Source: Rhipicephalus microplus
Taxonomy: Eukaryota; Arthropoda; Arachnida; Ixodida; Ixodidae
Length of the DNA: 64,000 nt
Assembly: GCF_043290135.1 (NCBI RefSeq)
Contig: NW_027464604.1
Location: forward strand, 689,501 to 753,500
Direction of reading: 5' to 3'
The notes beneath the pieces were generated by a model. That model worked only from the letters and a program-made list of their open reading frames with translations, was not told the DNA's origin and ran no database searches. A program made the translations under genes and the position numbers. Below, piece after piece: positions 1 to 9,238 of this stretch (position 1 is its first letter; each line of letters starts with the position of its first letter).

Positions 1-359
1 AGGGAGTCTAGATATAGCCCGGAAGTTCAATTCTTTTCCCTTTATTTTGGTAATGTCACCTTATTCCAGTCTATTTCTTTGCAGTTGCTTCTGTTTGTTC
101 GGCCAGCACGTTGGACGCAACTTTCCTTCTTACATCATACATGTGTCGCTCCAGTTAGAGCTACTTTTCTCGCCAAGGTAACCTAACAGTAGCCTGTGCC
201 ACTCTCACCCTCCTCCCCGGCTCTCGTTCTCTATGTGTGTACTCGACCACACTGGTTTCCGTCCACCAGTAGCGTAGCCAGGGGGTGGCACACCAGGCCC
301 ATGCCTCTGCCCTCCCAATATTTTCCTATGGAATATAGGGGAGCAGAAAATAACGGTGT
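1..359. repeat. Duplicon copy A, segment A1
   Basis: From about base 4 this matches 40036-40391 with scattered substitutions. The match stops at the shared word CGGTGT, where copy B continues directly into the sequence found at 10261 in copy A. The last 90 bases (around GTAGCGTAGCCAGG) look like a dispersed repeat edge. I see no gene here; short open frames in both copies are not convincing. Confidence 0.85.
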
Positions 360-764
360 ACCACATCTACTTGCATAGCTGGGACCCATTCAATCGAGGT
401 GACGCCCCTTCGAAAAAATTTCTGGCATGGCCTCTGCCATCTGTGTCCTCAGCTCACAGGGTTCTTTGCTTATAGATTACGTCTGTAGGATGGGCCCATA
501 GCAACTGTCACTTCCTCTCAATGCTGTTCTGATCTACAGGCAAAAATTTGGTAAGCTTCGAAAACTGATTCATCTACTAAGAGCTGCCATGAAATATTGC
601 ACAGTCGTTGAATAAAGCTTAAAAGAAAAAAAAAACTGGACACTCCCTATTTTATTGAAAGCTCTGAGCCACCCGCCCCTTTTTTTTGTCTTGAAGTTGC
701 GTCGTCCTGGCCACGGTCCTGGCGATGGACATTTGCAGTACTGTCACTAGGTCAACGGGTGCAC
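360..764. other. Unassigned interval between A1 and the diverged duplicon copy
   Basis: About 400 bases with no ORF, transposon motif or counterpart in copy B that I can see. An AATAAA word followed by an A-rich run lies near 611-636 and could be an old retrotransposed 3' end, but nothing upstream supports a gene. Confidence 0.5.
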
Positions 765-1373
765 GCCATTGTTACTTTACCTGGTCGAACGCGCCTTAGA
801 GGAAGAGATGAAGTGATACCTAACCCCACGGTGGGGAAAAAAACAAGGTGGGAATTCGGGGAAGGGGAGGTGTAGTGATTCGAACATTTCTTGGTTTGGA
901 ATTCTAACCCGTGCAGGGAATCCTGAATAGGCCACCTTTACCATTTTACACCGGTGCTTTATGAAAAAGCGTATTGAGATTTGGAAGGGGCTGTTATCCC
1001 TAGTCACGGGACACTGCACATAATGTTCACTTACTCATGCGTTTGTTCGCTGCCTAATGATCAGTATCAGTGTAATCACTGATGTCTAAATATGCTTCTG
1101 GAAATAATTTGGATCAGTGTATGACATTTCTGCTTCCTGAAAAACAAAACTAAATTGTGCACCAGTTTTTTTTTCTTTTACCACCTCTGCTCTTCGGTTT
1201 CAGGAATCTCCCAAATCTCATGGTCACAAGCTTGGCAGATCCATATTTAAATTCACAGAGTCTGTCAAATGGTTTTACAGGCACAGCAAATGCTAATATG
1301 GACTTTATCGTTGTTGGCTCAGTGGAGTGGTTCAAAATATTACTTTCGTTGAAACATGAGTGCTCATGTTTAC
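765..1373. repeat. Diverged fourth copy of the duplicon unit, left part
   Basis: This aligns by eye, with many substitutions and small indels, to 42330-42860 and 19280-19880. Landmarks in order are CTGGTCGAACGCGCCTT, TTCTAACCCGTGCAG, GCCACCTTTACCAT, GGAATCTC...CATGGTCAC and GTGGAGTGGTT. It is far more diverged than copies A and B are from each other, so it is older or evolves independently. It is interrupted at 1374 by the Penelope-like element and resumes at 8250. Confidence 0.7.
1363..1373. repeat. Left target-site duplication of Penelope-like element 1
   Basis: The 11-mer CTCATGTTTAC here recurs exactly at 8239-8249. The sequence outside the two copies joins into one continuous match to the duplicon unit, so this pair is a target-site duplication that sets the element boundaries at 1374 and 8238. 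Confidence 0.75.
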
Positions 1374-1400
1374 TTGCAAGATGTTTCAGCGCGCGAACAA

Positions 1401-1930
1401 CCCCCGCAGGGGCGCCTGCACAAGTAGGCGTTTGGTGTGTAGCGACACCACGGACCCGAGCTAACGGGGGAGTTCTGACTCCCTCCCACGCCTAGCCGTG
1501 CGTGGCTTTGCCGTGTCCGGGGAAAAGGGGATCCTGGGGGTTGAGCTGACGCTGGGTGATTGGACCTTTAAGGCCCCCCGGCAGAGGCAACACACCCCTT
1601 TGGCCCCGGCTTCACGTAGACGGCACCCCTGGGCTGACCCACCCAGGGGAAATCGGCAGTCGCCTTTTCCTATCTCTCTCTCCCTACATCTTCGTCTTTA
1701 TCTCTTACTGTTTATCTGTCCTGTCTTCTACTCTCTTCCGTTTACTTCCAAACTTCCTGGCGGCTAGGGTTAACCCTGTGCAAATAGCCTACCTTGGTCT
1801 AGGCGCATTGGGTTATAGTGGCGTTGTACGGCTGGCGTCTGCAGGTTTCAGCATCTGTAAACCTGCAGCGTCCCCTCGTTGGGCTCCGTGGTGGGTGGCC
1901 GCCAACGCTACTGAACAACATACACTTAGC
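1401..1930 (+). promoter_or_regulatory. 5' UTR / internal promoter region of the I-clade LINE
   Basis: This is the leader between the target duplication and the preferred ORF1 start. The first 250 bases are C/G-rich and contain CCCCCGCAGGGGCGCC. A pyrimidine-rich stretch follows at 1665-1750. LINEs of this type use internal promoters downstream of +1. I see no TATA box, and the promoter role is inferred from position. The ORF1 frame is open through part of it, but without gag-like content. Confidence 0.5.
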
Positions 1931-3115
1931 ATGCACAAAGCATTCCCTTTACTAAGGGATCGTGCCTCCTCAAAGCGGGTACGCACCGAAGATATCAACT
2001 TTTTCATGCGGTCAAGACAAACCTTTCCTCGATTCCATGTTATACACTGTGAAAAAACTAACAAGCAAGCCAGAACAGTATCCCCCTTCGTAGTGGCTAG
2101 GTCCTTAACCGAAACTCTCGGTGCCGGGTACAAGGTTACCAAAATGGCCAGTGGAGATCTACTCCTTGAAATACGTGAACAAAACCAATTCGATAAACTG
2201 AACACCCTCACAACGTTTGGAGACACACCCATCAGTATTACGCCACACAGGTCCATGAACTCATCTCGCGGGGTCGTATCAGACGTAGATCTGCTTGAGC
2301 TGACGGAAGCTGAACTTCTGGAAGGATGGAAGAGCCAGAACGTGACAAACGTACAGCGTATTAAGATCAGAAGAGATCAAAAGGAAATCCCAACCAAACA
2401 CTTAGTACTGACCTTTGCTTCGAGCGATTTGCCGGAAACTATTCAGACTGGGTACACAAAGACATCCGTGAGACCATATATTCCCAACCCCCGCCGTTGC
2501 TTCCAATGCCAGAAATATGGCCATGGCTCCAAAACGTGTCGTGGTCGCCAGACTTGTGCACAATGTGGAGTTCTAGGCCACGTGTCTGAGAACTGCAAAC
2601 AACCACCACACTGTGTAAACTGCGAAGGAAACCATGCCGCATATTCACGCTCCTGCACATACTGGAAAAAAGAAAAAGAAATAATTACGTTGAAGGTGAA
2701 GGAAAACATTACATTTAAGGAAGCACGGCGAAGAGTCGCTCCATTCTATGGAGCTACATACGCTGATGCGGCGCGTCAGGGGGCACCGCCGCACCAGCCC
2801 TCGCCACTCCCTCGGCCCGCGCATACCGAGCCGGTGGTTGTGGCACCTGCCCCCAAGGCGGCTGTAGCCCAGGCTACACCGCCTACTCCCAAACAGAGAC
2901 CGGAGACTCCAGAGTCCTCCAGTCTCAAGGCCTCACCTCCGCAGGTGAGGCCCGAAATTCGAACTAGCAGCCCGCACGTGCGGGCATCCAGTGCCTCCGA
3001 GGAGGCAATGGATACGTCGGCACCCTTGGTGCCGAAAGAGCGGCGTGGCTCCTTGGAGCGCGCCAAGAAAACAAAAAAGCCGATAACAGGGCCTGGTGAC
3101 GGCCCTGTTAAGTGA
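1931..3115 (+). CDS. I-clade LINE ORF1, Gag-like nucleic-acid-binding protein
   Basis: This encodes the RNA-binding ORF1 protein that packages the LINE transcript. The frame is open from 1556, but the ATG at 1931 is preferred because Gag-like sequence begins just after it; this gives 394 residues. Residues of about 30-190 are a basic alpha/beta region of the kind seen before the knuckles in I and Jockey Gag proteins. Three zinc knuckles follow at about 2494-2665: CFQCQKYGHGSKTC and CAQCGVLGHVSENC (CX2CX4HX4C) and CVNCEGNHAAYSRSC (CX2CX4HX5C). The C-terminal third is Pro/Ala/Ser-rich and ends in a basic KKTKKP tail. ORF2 starts 62 bases after its stop. No frameshift or internal stop is present. 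Confidence 0.88.
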   Translation: MHKAFPLLRDRASSKRVRTEDINFFMRSRQTFPRFHVIHCEKTNKQARTVSPFVVARSLTETLGAGYKVTKMASGDLLLEIREQNQFDKLNTLTTFGDTPISITPHRSMNSSRGVVSDVDLLELTEAELLEGWKSQNVTNVQRIKIRRDQKEIPTKHLVLTFASSDLPETIQTGYTKTSVRPYIPNPRRCFQCQKYGHGSKTCRGRQTCAQCGVLGHVSENCKQPPHCVNCEGNHAAYSRSCTYWKKEKEIITLKVKENITFKEARRRVAPFYGATYADAARQGAPPHQPSPLPRPAHTEPVVVAPAPKAAVAQATPPTPKQRPETPESSSLKASPPQVRPEIRTSSPHVRASSASEEAMDTSAPLVPKERRGSLERAKKTKKPITGPGDGPVK

Positions 3116-3177
3116 AGTCAAACTCTGTCTAAACAGCCACTCGCTTTTCGTACACACAGCACTATTTTACATTCACC

Positions 3178-6100
3178 ATGAACACTCAAATTATACAATG
3201 GAACGTCAGGGGCCTTTTCAGAAACCTTGACGACATCCAAGAACTCTTACACGAATACTCACCAAAAGTGCTGTGTGTACAAGAAACACACCTTAATTCA
3301 AAGCACACAAATTTTCTCCGTAAATACGTTATATTCCGAAAGGACCGTGTTGATGCTATGACATCATCCGGAGGTGTTGCCATCATTGTGAATCAAGGAA
3401 TTGCATGCACACACTTACAACTCCAAACATCCCTTGAGGCAGTGGCTGTTCGAGCAGTTCTTTTTGATAAACTGATCACAATCTGCACTATCTACATTCC
3501 TCCTAGCTATCAGCTGCAAAAACGTGATTTACACTCTTTAATTGATGAACTTCCGGAGCCCTATGTTCTCCTTGGAGACTTTAATGCGCATAGCAGGCTA
3601 TGGGGTGACTCTCGGTATGACGCGCGAGGTCGACTGATTGAAGAGTTCCTTCTCTCCTCAAGCGCGTGTCTTCTAAATCGAAAAGACTCAACGTATTATA
3701 ATCTCGCCAATAACACCTACTCCTCCATAGACCTAAGCATAGTATCCCCATCTCTTGTGCCCCTACTCCAGTGGAACGTCATCAGTAATCTGTACGGAAG
3801 TGACCACTTCCCCATAGTTTTGAGCACAAATACAGTAACTGAGTGTCCATCACGTGTTCCCAACTGGCTCATAAACAGAGCCGACTGGGAACACTTTTAT
3901 ACCATCGCTCGTCTAGGTTGGAATGACATAAGTACTTTGAACATTGATGTTGCTGTCAACTACTTCACAGCATTTTTGATTGATGCTGCAACAAAATGCA
4001 TCCCACAAACAAATGGACACCCTGGAAAACGGCGTGTGCCATGGTGGAACTCTGAATGCCGAAACGCGCGCAAACAGCAAAACAGAGCTTGGAGGCTGCT
4101 TCGGAACTCACCGACAGCCGAAAATCTTGACACCTTCAAGAAAATAAAGTCTCAAGGCAGGCGAACGCGTCGGCAGGCAAGAAGAGAAAGTTGGCAGAAG
4201 TTTTTGTCAGGGATCAATTCATACACACAGGAAACTAAAGTGTGGAACATGGTCGGTAGGATAGCAGGAAAACAAGTACACACACTTCCACTCGTAAACA
4301 CTCAGGGTGACACCTTGGAAGATCAGGCAAACTTCCTCGGTGCACACTTCGAACAGGTGTCCAGCTCATCCCACTATACTGACACTTTCCAAAAATACAG
4401 AACAAGAATAGAAAAGCAGAAACTCGAACACAAATGCACTGGATACGAGGCATATAATCAAGCGTTCAGTCTAGCTGAGCTCCGAACATCCCTAAACTCC
4501 TGCAGTACTTCTGCCCCAGGTTCTGACCGTGTCGTTTATGAAATGTTAAAAAACCTGCCGATCGAAACGCGAAAAACCTTACTTTGTTTGTACAATGCTA
4601 TCTGGTTTTCTGGCACTATCCCTAACTCCTGGAAAGAGGCTATTATAATTCCCGTTTTGAAAGAGGGCAAGGACCCTTCCTTACCTTCCAGTTATAGGCC
4701 TATTGCACTCACAAGCTGCTTGTGCAAAATCTTTGAAAAAATGATAAACTGCAGACTTGTACACTTTCTTGAAATAAACAATTTGCTCGATCCATTTCAG
4801 TGTGGGTTTCGAGAAAGTAGATCCACCACAGACCACCTTGTTCGTATCGAGGCACAGATCAGGGACGCCTTCGTCCATAAACAATATTTTCTCTCTGTAT
4901 TCCTCGATATCGAAAAGGCTTATGATACAACATGGCGTTTCGGAATTCTAAGAGACCTGTCCCACCTTGGCGTGCGCGGAAGAATGTTTCACATAATCGA
5001 AAGTTACATGACAAACCGGACATTCCGTATCCGAGTGGGCACGGTTCTTTCCCAAACATTCGTCCAGGAAACAGGCGTGCCACAAGGTGGTGTACTTAGC
5101 TGCACACTTTTTCTCATCAAGATGAATTCCTTGCACTTGTCCATCCCTCGCAATATGTTCTATTGTACATATGTCGACGATGTTCAGCTTGGCTTCAAGT
5201 CATGCAACTTGGCCATGTGTGAGCGGCAGGTTCAGCTTGGTTTAAATAAGGTCTCCAGATGGGCAGATGAAAACGGATTTCGACTTAACCCACAAAAAAG
5301 CACATGTGTCTTGTTCTCTCGAAAGAGAGGCATGCACTCGGAACCCGACATTCAACTGAACGGGCAACAACTGTCCGTCAAAGCCGAGCATAAATTTTTA
5401 GGCTTAATCTTGGACAACAAGTTGACCTTCGTACCCCACATAAAGTATTTAAAAACAAAATGTTTAAAAGCCATGAATGTTATAAAAGTGTTGTCACGTA
5501 CTACGTGGGGTAGTGACAGGAAATGCCTCATGAACCTGTATAGAAGCCTTATTCGCACCCGCTTAGATTATGGGGCCATTGTTTATCAGTCAGCGACTCA
5601 AAGTGCTTTGAAGATGCTGGATCCCGTGCACCATTCGGGCATCCGCCTTTCTACGGGTGCTTTTCGCACCAGCCCCGTAGAAAGCCTTTACGTTGAGTCA
5701 AATGAGTGGTCCCTTCATCTGCAAAGAACCTACATGTCCTTTATATATTTCCTTAAGGTGAAAGCAGACAAGAGGCACCCCTCATACTCTACTATTAATG
5801 ACTTATCGAGCTCCATTCTTTTTCAAAACAGGCCTTCAATGAGGCAGCCCTTCTCAGTTCGCCTGAAGGGTCTAGCTGAAGAAACTGCAGTATCACTTGA
5901 ACACAGTTTAATGGCTCCTGTTGCATACCCGCCACCGTGGCAGTGGCAGACTATAGATTGCGATGTGTCTTTTTTAGAAGTTACAAAACATGCGCCTATT
6001 GCCCATATTCGAACATACTTCTTGGAACTTCAATACAAATACACACGTCCTGAGTTTTTCACAGATGCCTCTAAGTCTAACTCTTCTGTGTCCTACGCTG

Positions 6101-6897
6101 CTGTTGGCCCTTCCTTTTCGGATGCTGGCCCTCTACATCCAGGCACAAGTATCTTCACAGCGGAAGCTTACGCGATACTTGTGGCAGCTAAACACATCAA
6201 ACAATCACAAATACAAAAAGCAGTAATTTATACAGACTCCCTCAGTGTGGCAACGGCTCTGCACAGTCTTAAAAAACAAAAAAACCCTGTCCTCGTTTCA
6301 CTTTACTCCATTTTATGCACCCTCTACACACTCAACAGACATGTTGTTGTGTGCTGGGTGCCAGGGCACCGTGAGATTCAAGGCAACGTGATGGCGGATC
6401 AGCTTGCTGCATCCGCCCACGAAAGCACCGCCGTTACACCGACATCAATCCCGGTCCTTGATCTTAAGCCGTCTCTCAAACGAAAACTCAGGGACTACTG
6501 GCAGAGCAAGTGGGATACACACACACAAAACAAACTACATGTTATCAAGCCACACCTTGGCCATTGGCCACCAGTATCAAAATCGCGTCTAACAGAGGTA
6601 ACACTAACAAGACTCAGGATAGGACACACATACACGACACACACACACCTTTTGTCTGGTGGCAATCCACCATTGTGTGACAGATGTGGGGAATACTTAA
6701 CCGTCCTTCACATGTTAATTCAGTGTAAACACTTAGAAACTCTTAGAAAACAACATTTTCCAATACTCTACCGACAACATATACCTTTACACCCTGCAAT
6801 GTTTGTCGGTAGGGAACCACTTTTTAGTCATAATTCATTGTTAGCGTTTTTAAAAGAAATTCACAGCTTTCATGTCATATACCCGGGCATACCGTAG
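3178..6897 (+). CDS. I-clade LINE ORF2: AP endonuclease, reverse transcriptase, RNase H
   Basis: A 1239-residue polyprotein that nicks target DNA and reverse-transcribes the LINE RNA. The apurinic-type endonuclease is N-terminal: N9 in WNVRG, E36 in CVQETH, D134/N136 in GDFNAH, D209/H210 in SDHFP. The reverse transcriptase has SYRPIALTSCLCKIFEK, FLDIEKAYD (D577), GVPQGGVLS and the catalytic box YVDD (665-668), with V where most LINEs have A. RNase H follows with D963 (FTDAS), E996 (AEAY), D1020 (YTDS) and D1074 (MADQLA), with VPGHREIQGN before the last Asp. A CX2C...H...C knuckle beginning CDRCGEY sits near the C-terminus. All catalytic residues I can check are present and the frame is unbroken. 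Confidence 0.93.
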   Translation: MNTQIIQWNVRGLFRNLDDIQELLHEYSPKVLCVQETHLNSKHTNFLRKYVIFRKDRVDAMTSSGGVAIIVNQGIACTHLQLQTSLEAVAVRAVLFDKLITICTIYIPPSYQLQKRDLHSLIDELPEPYVLLGDFNAHSRLWGDSRYDARGRLIEEFLLSSSACLLNRKDSTYYNLANNTYSSIDLSIVSPSLVPLLQWNVISNLYGSDHFPIVLSTNTVTECPSRVPNWLINRADWEHFYTIARLGWNDISTLNIDVAVNYFTAFLIDAATKCIPQTNGHPGKRRVPWWNSECRNARKQQNRAWRLLRNSPTAENLDTFKKIKSQGRRTRRQARRESWQKFLSGINSYTQETKVWNMVGRIAGKQVHTLPLVNTQGDTLEDQANFLGAHFEQVSSSSHYTDTFQKYRTRIEKQKLEHKCTGYEAYNQAFSLAELRTSLNSCSTSAPGSDRVVYEMLKNLPIETRKTLLCLYNAIWFSGTIPNSWKEAIIIPVLKEGKDPSLPSSYRPIALTSCLCKIFEKMINCRLVHFLEINNLLDPFQCGFRESRSTTDHLVRIEAQIRDAFVHKQYFLSVFLDIEKAYDTTWRFGILRDLSHLGVRGRMFHIIESYMTNRTFRIRVGTVLSQTFVQETGVPQGGVLSCTLFLIKMNSLHLSIPRNMFYCTYVDDVQLGFKSCNLAMCERQVQLGLNKVSRWADENGFRLNPQKSTCVLFSRKRGMHSEPDIQLNGQQLSVKAEHKFLGLILDNKLTFVPHIKYLKTKCLKAMNVIKVLSRTTWGSDRKCLMNLYRSLIRTRLDYGAIVYQSATQSALKMLDPVHHSGIRLSTGAFRTSPVESLYVESNEWSLHLQRTYMSFIYFLKVKADKRHPSYSTINDLSSSILFQNRPSMRQPFSVRLKGLAEETAVSLEHSLMAPVAYPPPWQWQTIDCDVSFLEVTKHAPIAHIRTYFLELQYKYTRPEFFTDASKSNSSVSYAAVGPSFSDAGPLHPGTSIFTAEAYAILVAAKHIKQSQIQKAVIYTDSLSVATALHSLKKQKNPVLVSLYSILCTLYTLNRHVVVCWVPGHREIQGNVMADQLAASAHESTAVTPTSIPVLDLKPSLKRKLRDYWQSKWDTHTQNKLHVIKPHLGHWPPVSKSRLTEVTLTRLRIGHTYTTHTHLLSGGNPPLCDRCGEYLTVLHMLIQCKHLETLRKQHFPILYRQHIPLHPAMFVGREPLFSHNSLLAFLKEIHSFHVIYPGIP

Positions 6898-7244
6898 CAG
6901 GACCTCTCCAGAGAGGTTTTTGCTGCGGTGGCTACACAAAAAAGCACATGCCTCACGGCCCTTGGACGCAAGGGTTTGAACGAGTGAGGCACTTGTGCTA
7001 TTGCCATACATATCCACCATCGTCTTTTATTATCACCAACTTTTGTCATCTGTTCACATCACACACACCTTTCACGGCATGGTCATGATTTTATTACCTG
7101 TATGTTTTTACCCGCCTTACTGCGAGGAATTTTATGGCCCTTATACAGCCGCTTATCACAATCATTGTCCATATTTTTTAGTAAGATGAACTGGCGCTCT
7201 TTGGCCGTGAATCGGCCCTTGCGCCATAAAACATCAAACATCAT
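6898..7244 (+). other. 3' UTR and terminal hairpin of the I-clade LINE
   Basis: 347 bases follow the ORF2 stop. The last 50 contain a stem-loop at 7193-7225: GGCGC pairs with GCGCC, and an inner GGCC pairs with GGCC. After it come CATAAAA and short ATC-type repeats. A 3' hairpin with a simple repeat end is a common recognition signal for LINE reverse transcriptase; that role is inferred here. A smaller hairpin, CCTCTCCAGAGAGG, lies just after the stop codon. Confidence 0.6.
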
Positions 7245-7265
7245 CAGCGCGCGAACAAAGGAAAA

Positions 7266-8006
7266 AGGACAGTTGAAAAAGCTCACTCTAAATTGGTCAA
7301 GCGGGGCATCGCTAACCTCTGCCTTGTCAATGCCTTAAAGAAGTCATGCCCGCACATGGTACACCACAGCTTTGCTCTACAAGTAGAGCGGCTTACCAAA
7401 GCTGGTTACCCCGCGCATGTTCTCGTTTCGGTGGCGGAAAAGCTGGTCACTGTCTTGAAGCGAGGCGACAAACCGGATAAGCGAAACAGTGTCAGAAAGA
7501 GCCGGCCTGTCGTACTGCCTTACGTGCACGACGTATCACACAGGCTAAAAAAGATTGCTCGAGACGCCAACGTTTTTGTGGTTTTTTCTGCCCCGGAAAA
7601 ATTGCAGAGGCTTTGCAAACGGGTCAATGCACCTCGTGCAAATTCTGCCTCGTGCTCTGTCGCGCACAGGACACGCTACGTCCCATGCGCAGTGGGAGTC
7701 ATTTACTTGATTCCACTGACGTGTGGGTGCATCTATGTCGGGCAAACCGGCAGGTGCATAAATGACCGCCTCCGAGAACACCGAAACAATGTGCACAATG
7801 TGGTACAAGGGCATCTTGGCGTTCATTGCCGAGATTGTTAGTGCACCCATCTCTTTGATCAGTGCTCAATATTGGCAAGGCACAGGGACCAGCTTACCCG
7901 AGAAATTATTGAAGCCGAAAAAATACACTTGCTAGGAAATAAATGTGTAAGCACATCTTCGATTGCTTTATCACAGGCTGAACGTGATTACCTAGCTGGG
8001 CTTTGA
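7266..8006 (+). pseudogene. Penelope-like element 1, C-terminal region with GIY-YIG endonuclease
   Basis: This is the last part of a Penelope polyprotein: a linker after the reverse transcriptase, then the GIY-YIG nuclease that cuts DNA for insertion. The core reads GVIYLIPLTCGCIYVGQTGR, followed by an Arg/His pair in RLREHRNN, a Glu in REIIEAEKIHLLGNK, and cysteines spaced as in Penelope nucleases. One in-frame TAG at 7839-7841 interrupts the nuclease; the same frame then runs to a natural-looking stop at 8004-8006. The frame is open from the inverted arm, but no RT motifs remain. It is a dead, truncated copy. Confidence 0.8.
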
Positions 8007-8162
8007 GGCAATAGAGGACCTGTCACACGTGTTTTGTTACTGATGGATAGATTAGGCGTGCCTTTTACCTTCATGCTCTGTTATCATCTTTTTTTAGCAG
8101 TATATATTCTTGCCACTCTGTCAAATAAAGTTAGTTGCGAGTCAGCGCTCTTTCTGTCTACC

Positions 8163-8203
8163 CTGTCCTTTTTCCTTTGTTCGCGCGCTGAAACATCTTG
8201 CAA
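8163..8203. repeat. Right arm of the 41-bp inverted repeat of Penelope-like element 1
   Basis: Reverse complement of 1374-1400 joined to 7259-7272, with the nested LINE and one copy of its target duplication removed. The match ends where the left side reads TTGAAAAAG and the right side reads differently. It reads CTGTCCTTTTTCC through CATCTTGCAA. About 35 bases of non-repeated element end (8204-8238) lie outside it. Confidence 0.75.
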
Positions 8204-8249
8204 ATATGACTACGCACCAACTAGCCCAAGTTTCCACTCTCATGTTTAC

Positions 8250-8525
8250 ACTGCACAATTTAGGTATTGTCGAATGGCTTGTACATATTTTGTTTCTAAA
8301 TGTAAGCTATGAAGCGTGGAAGCTTGGGAAAGTTGGTTCATTCAGTTAGTGCATTCAGTTAAATGAAAGCTGAATACTGCTCAAAATTTGGCATCTAGTG
8401 ATGAAAATTGCACACCTTTTTTCCTGTAACCTGCTCAAAATTTACATTTTAGTGCTTCAAAAGTAATATTTTTCTGTTCCTAAAATTGCTCCATGTTGTA
8501 TTTCGATTGTTGCACCCCTGATCTT
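8250..8525. repeat. Diverged fourth copy of the duplicon unit, right part
   Basis: Continues the alignment broken at 1373. It matches 42855-43075 and 19870-20095 with landmarks GCACAATTTAGG, AATGGCTTG(T/C)ACAT, AAAATTTGG, TTTTAGTGCT, AAAGTAATATTTT and GTTGCACCC. It ends where the minus-strand Penelope fragment begins. Confidence 0.65.
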
Positions 8526-8526
8526 G

Positions 8527-9238
8527 TTAAACAGTAGCTTTCAGTGACGTTGTGTTCAATAAGCAAGCAAGCTTGATATTTGGACATTCTTTTCGCATTT
8601 CTTCTGGCGCCCCCATAATCTAGCATGCACCTACCAGTCTGACCAATATAACCGTTGGCGCATGACTGAGGAATCTTGTACACTACTCCTGAAACACAAG
8701 GAATGGAGGAGCTTCGGTGTTTCTGACCACATTCACCTTTATTTTTGGTTTTGCCTTTGGCCCCGAGCTTAACAAGTGTGCAAGTGCTGCCCAGCTTCTT
8801 AAGAGCCGTTCATACCACTGCCACATCATATCTGGATGCGACATTCTTAATTGTGGGCCATCTTGTGAACAAGTCTAGCAAGTGTTGTGTATTTTTATGT
8901 ACTAATAAGAGCTTGTATCAATAAAGAACTTGAACGTAGGGCAGCAGGCTAAAGCGGCTTTCATTATTTTTCTCACAGACTTCGCATTTGCTGAAATGTT
9001 TGATCCATCTCACCACCTTTTCGCAGGATCTAGTGACCGCATAATCTGGAAACCCTGCTGTTGGAAACCTCTGGATCTGAGCATAAACACTGCTCATTAC
9101 CTTGTGCACAAATGACTTGCACACAGCCTCCTGTACCAAAGATGCAGCCAATCCATCTTCGATCACTTTGGAATAAGCTAATGTGTAAGGCAAACGAGGC
9201 TGTTGCGACCTGGGCCTGTACTGCCAACACACATGCAT
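8527..9238 (-). pseudogene. Penelope-like element 2, degenerate C-terminal fragment
   Basis: A second Penelope copy on the opposite strand and clearly diverged from the first. Reading down the minus strand, 9238-8918 encodes the region before the nuclease (VYAQIQRFPTAGFPDYAV... and LLPYVQ), equivalent to the GYPAHVLVSVAEKLV and LPYVHDV segments of element 1. About 8850-8530 encodes the nuclease core SGVVYKIPQSCANGYIGQTG followed by RC. A stop near 8827 and at least one frame change separate the two parts. It adjoins the diverged duplicon copy on its right-hand side in element orientation. I could not find terminal repeats or a target duplication. Confidence 0.7.

Larger units (their letters stand above)
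1401..7244 (+). mobile_element. Full-length I-clade non-LTR retrotransposon
   Basis: The element is 5.84 kb and flanked by a perfect 14-bp target duplication CAGCGCGCGAACAA (1387-1400 and 7245-7258). It has a GC-rich 5' UTR, ORF1 with three CCHC knuckles, ORF2 with endonuclease, reverse transcriptase and RNase H, and a short 3' UTR ending in a hairpin and CATCAAACATC-type tail. An RNase H domain downstream of RT together with a CCHC ORF1 is typical of the I group. Both ORFs are open from end to end, which together with the intact target duplication points to recent insertion. It interrupts the left inverted arm of Penelope-like element 1. Confidence 0.88.
1374..8238 (+). mobile_element. Penelope-like retroelement 1, 5'-truncated, containing a nested LINE
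   Basis: It is bounded by an 11-bp direct repeat. Its left tip (1374-1400 continuing at 7259-7272) is the reverse complement of 8163-8203, a 41-bp inverted repeat starting TTGCAAGATGTTTCAGCG. Inverted or partial terminal repeats are known in Penelope elements. Its only coding content is the C-terminal end of the polyprotein, just before and including a GIY-YIG endonuclease (7266-8006). The reverse transcriptase is missing, so the copy is 5'-truncated. An I-clade LINE is inserted inside the left inverted arm. Without the LINE the element would be about 1.0 kb. Confidence 0.75.

Noticed and set aside
1556..1930. An N-terminal extension of I-clade ORF1
   Set aside because: The frame is open, but it translates the 5' UTR (Pro/Ser/Leu-rich, no Gag similarity). 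The ATG at 1931 begins the Gag-like part.
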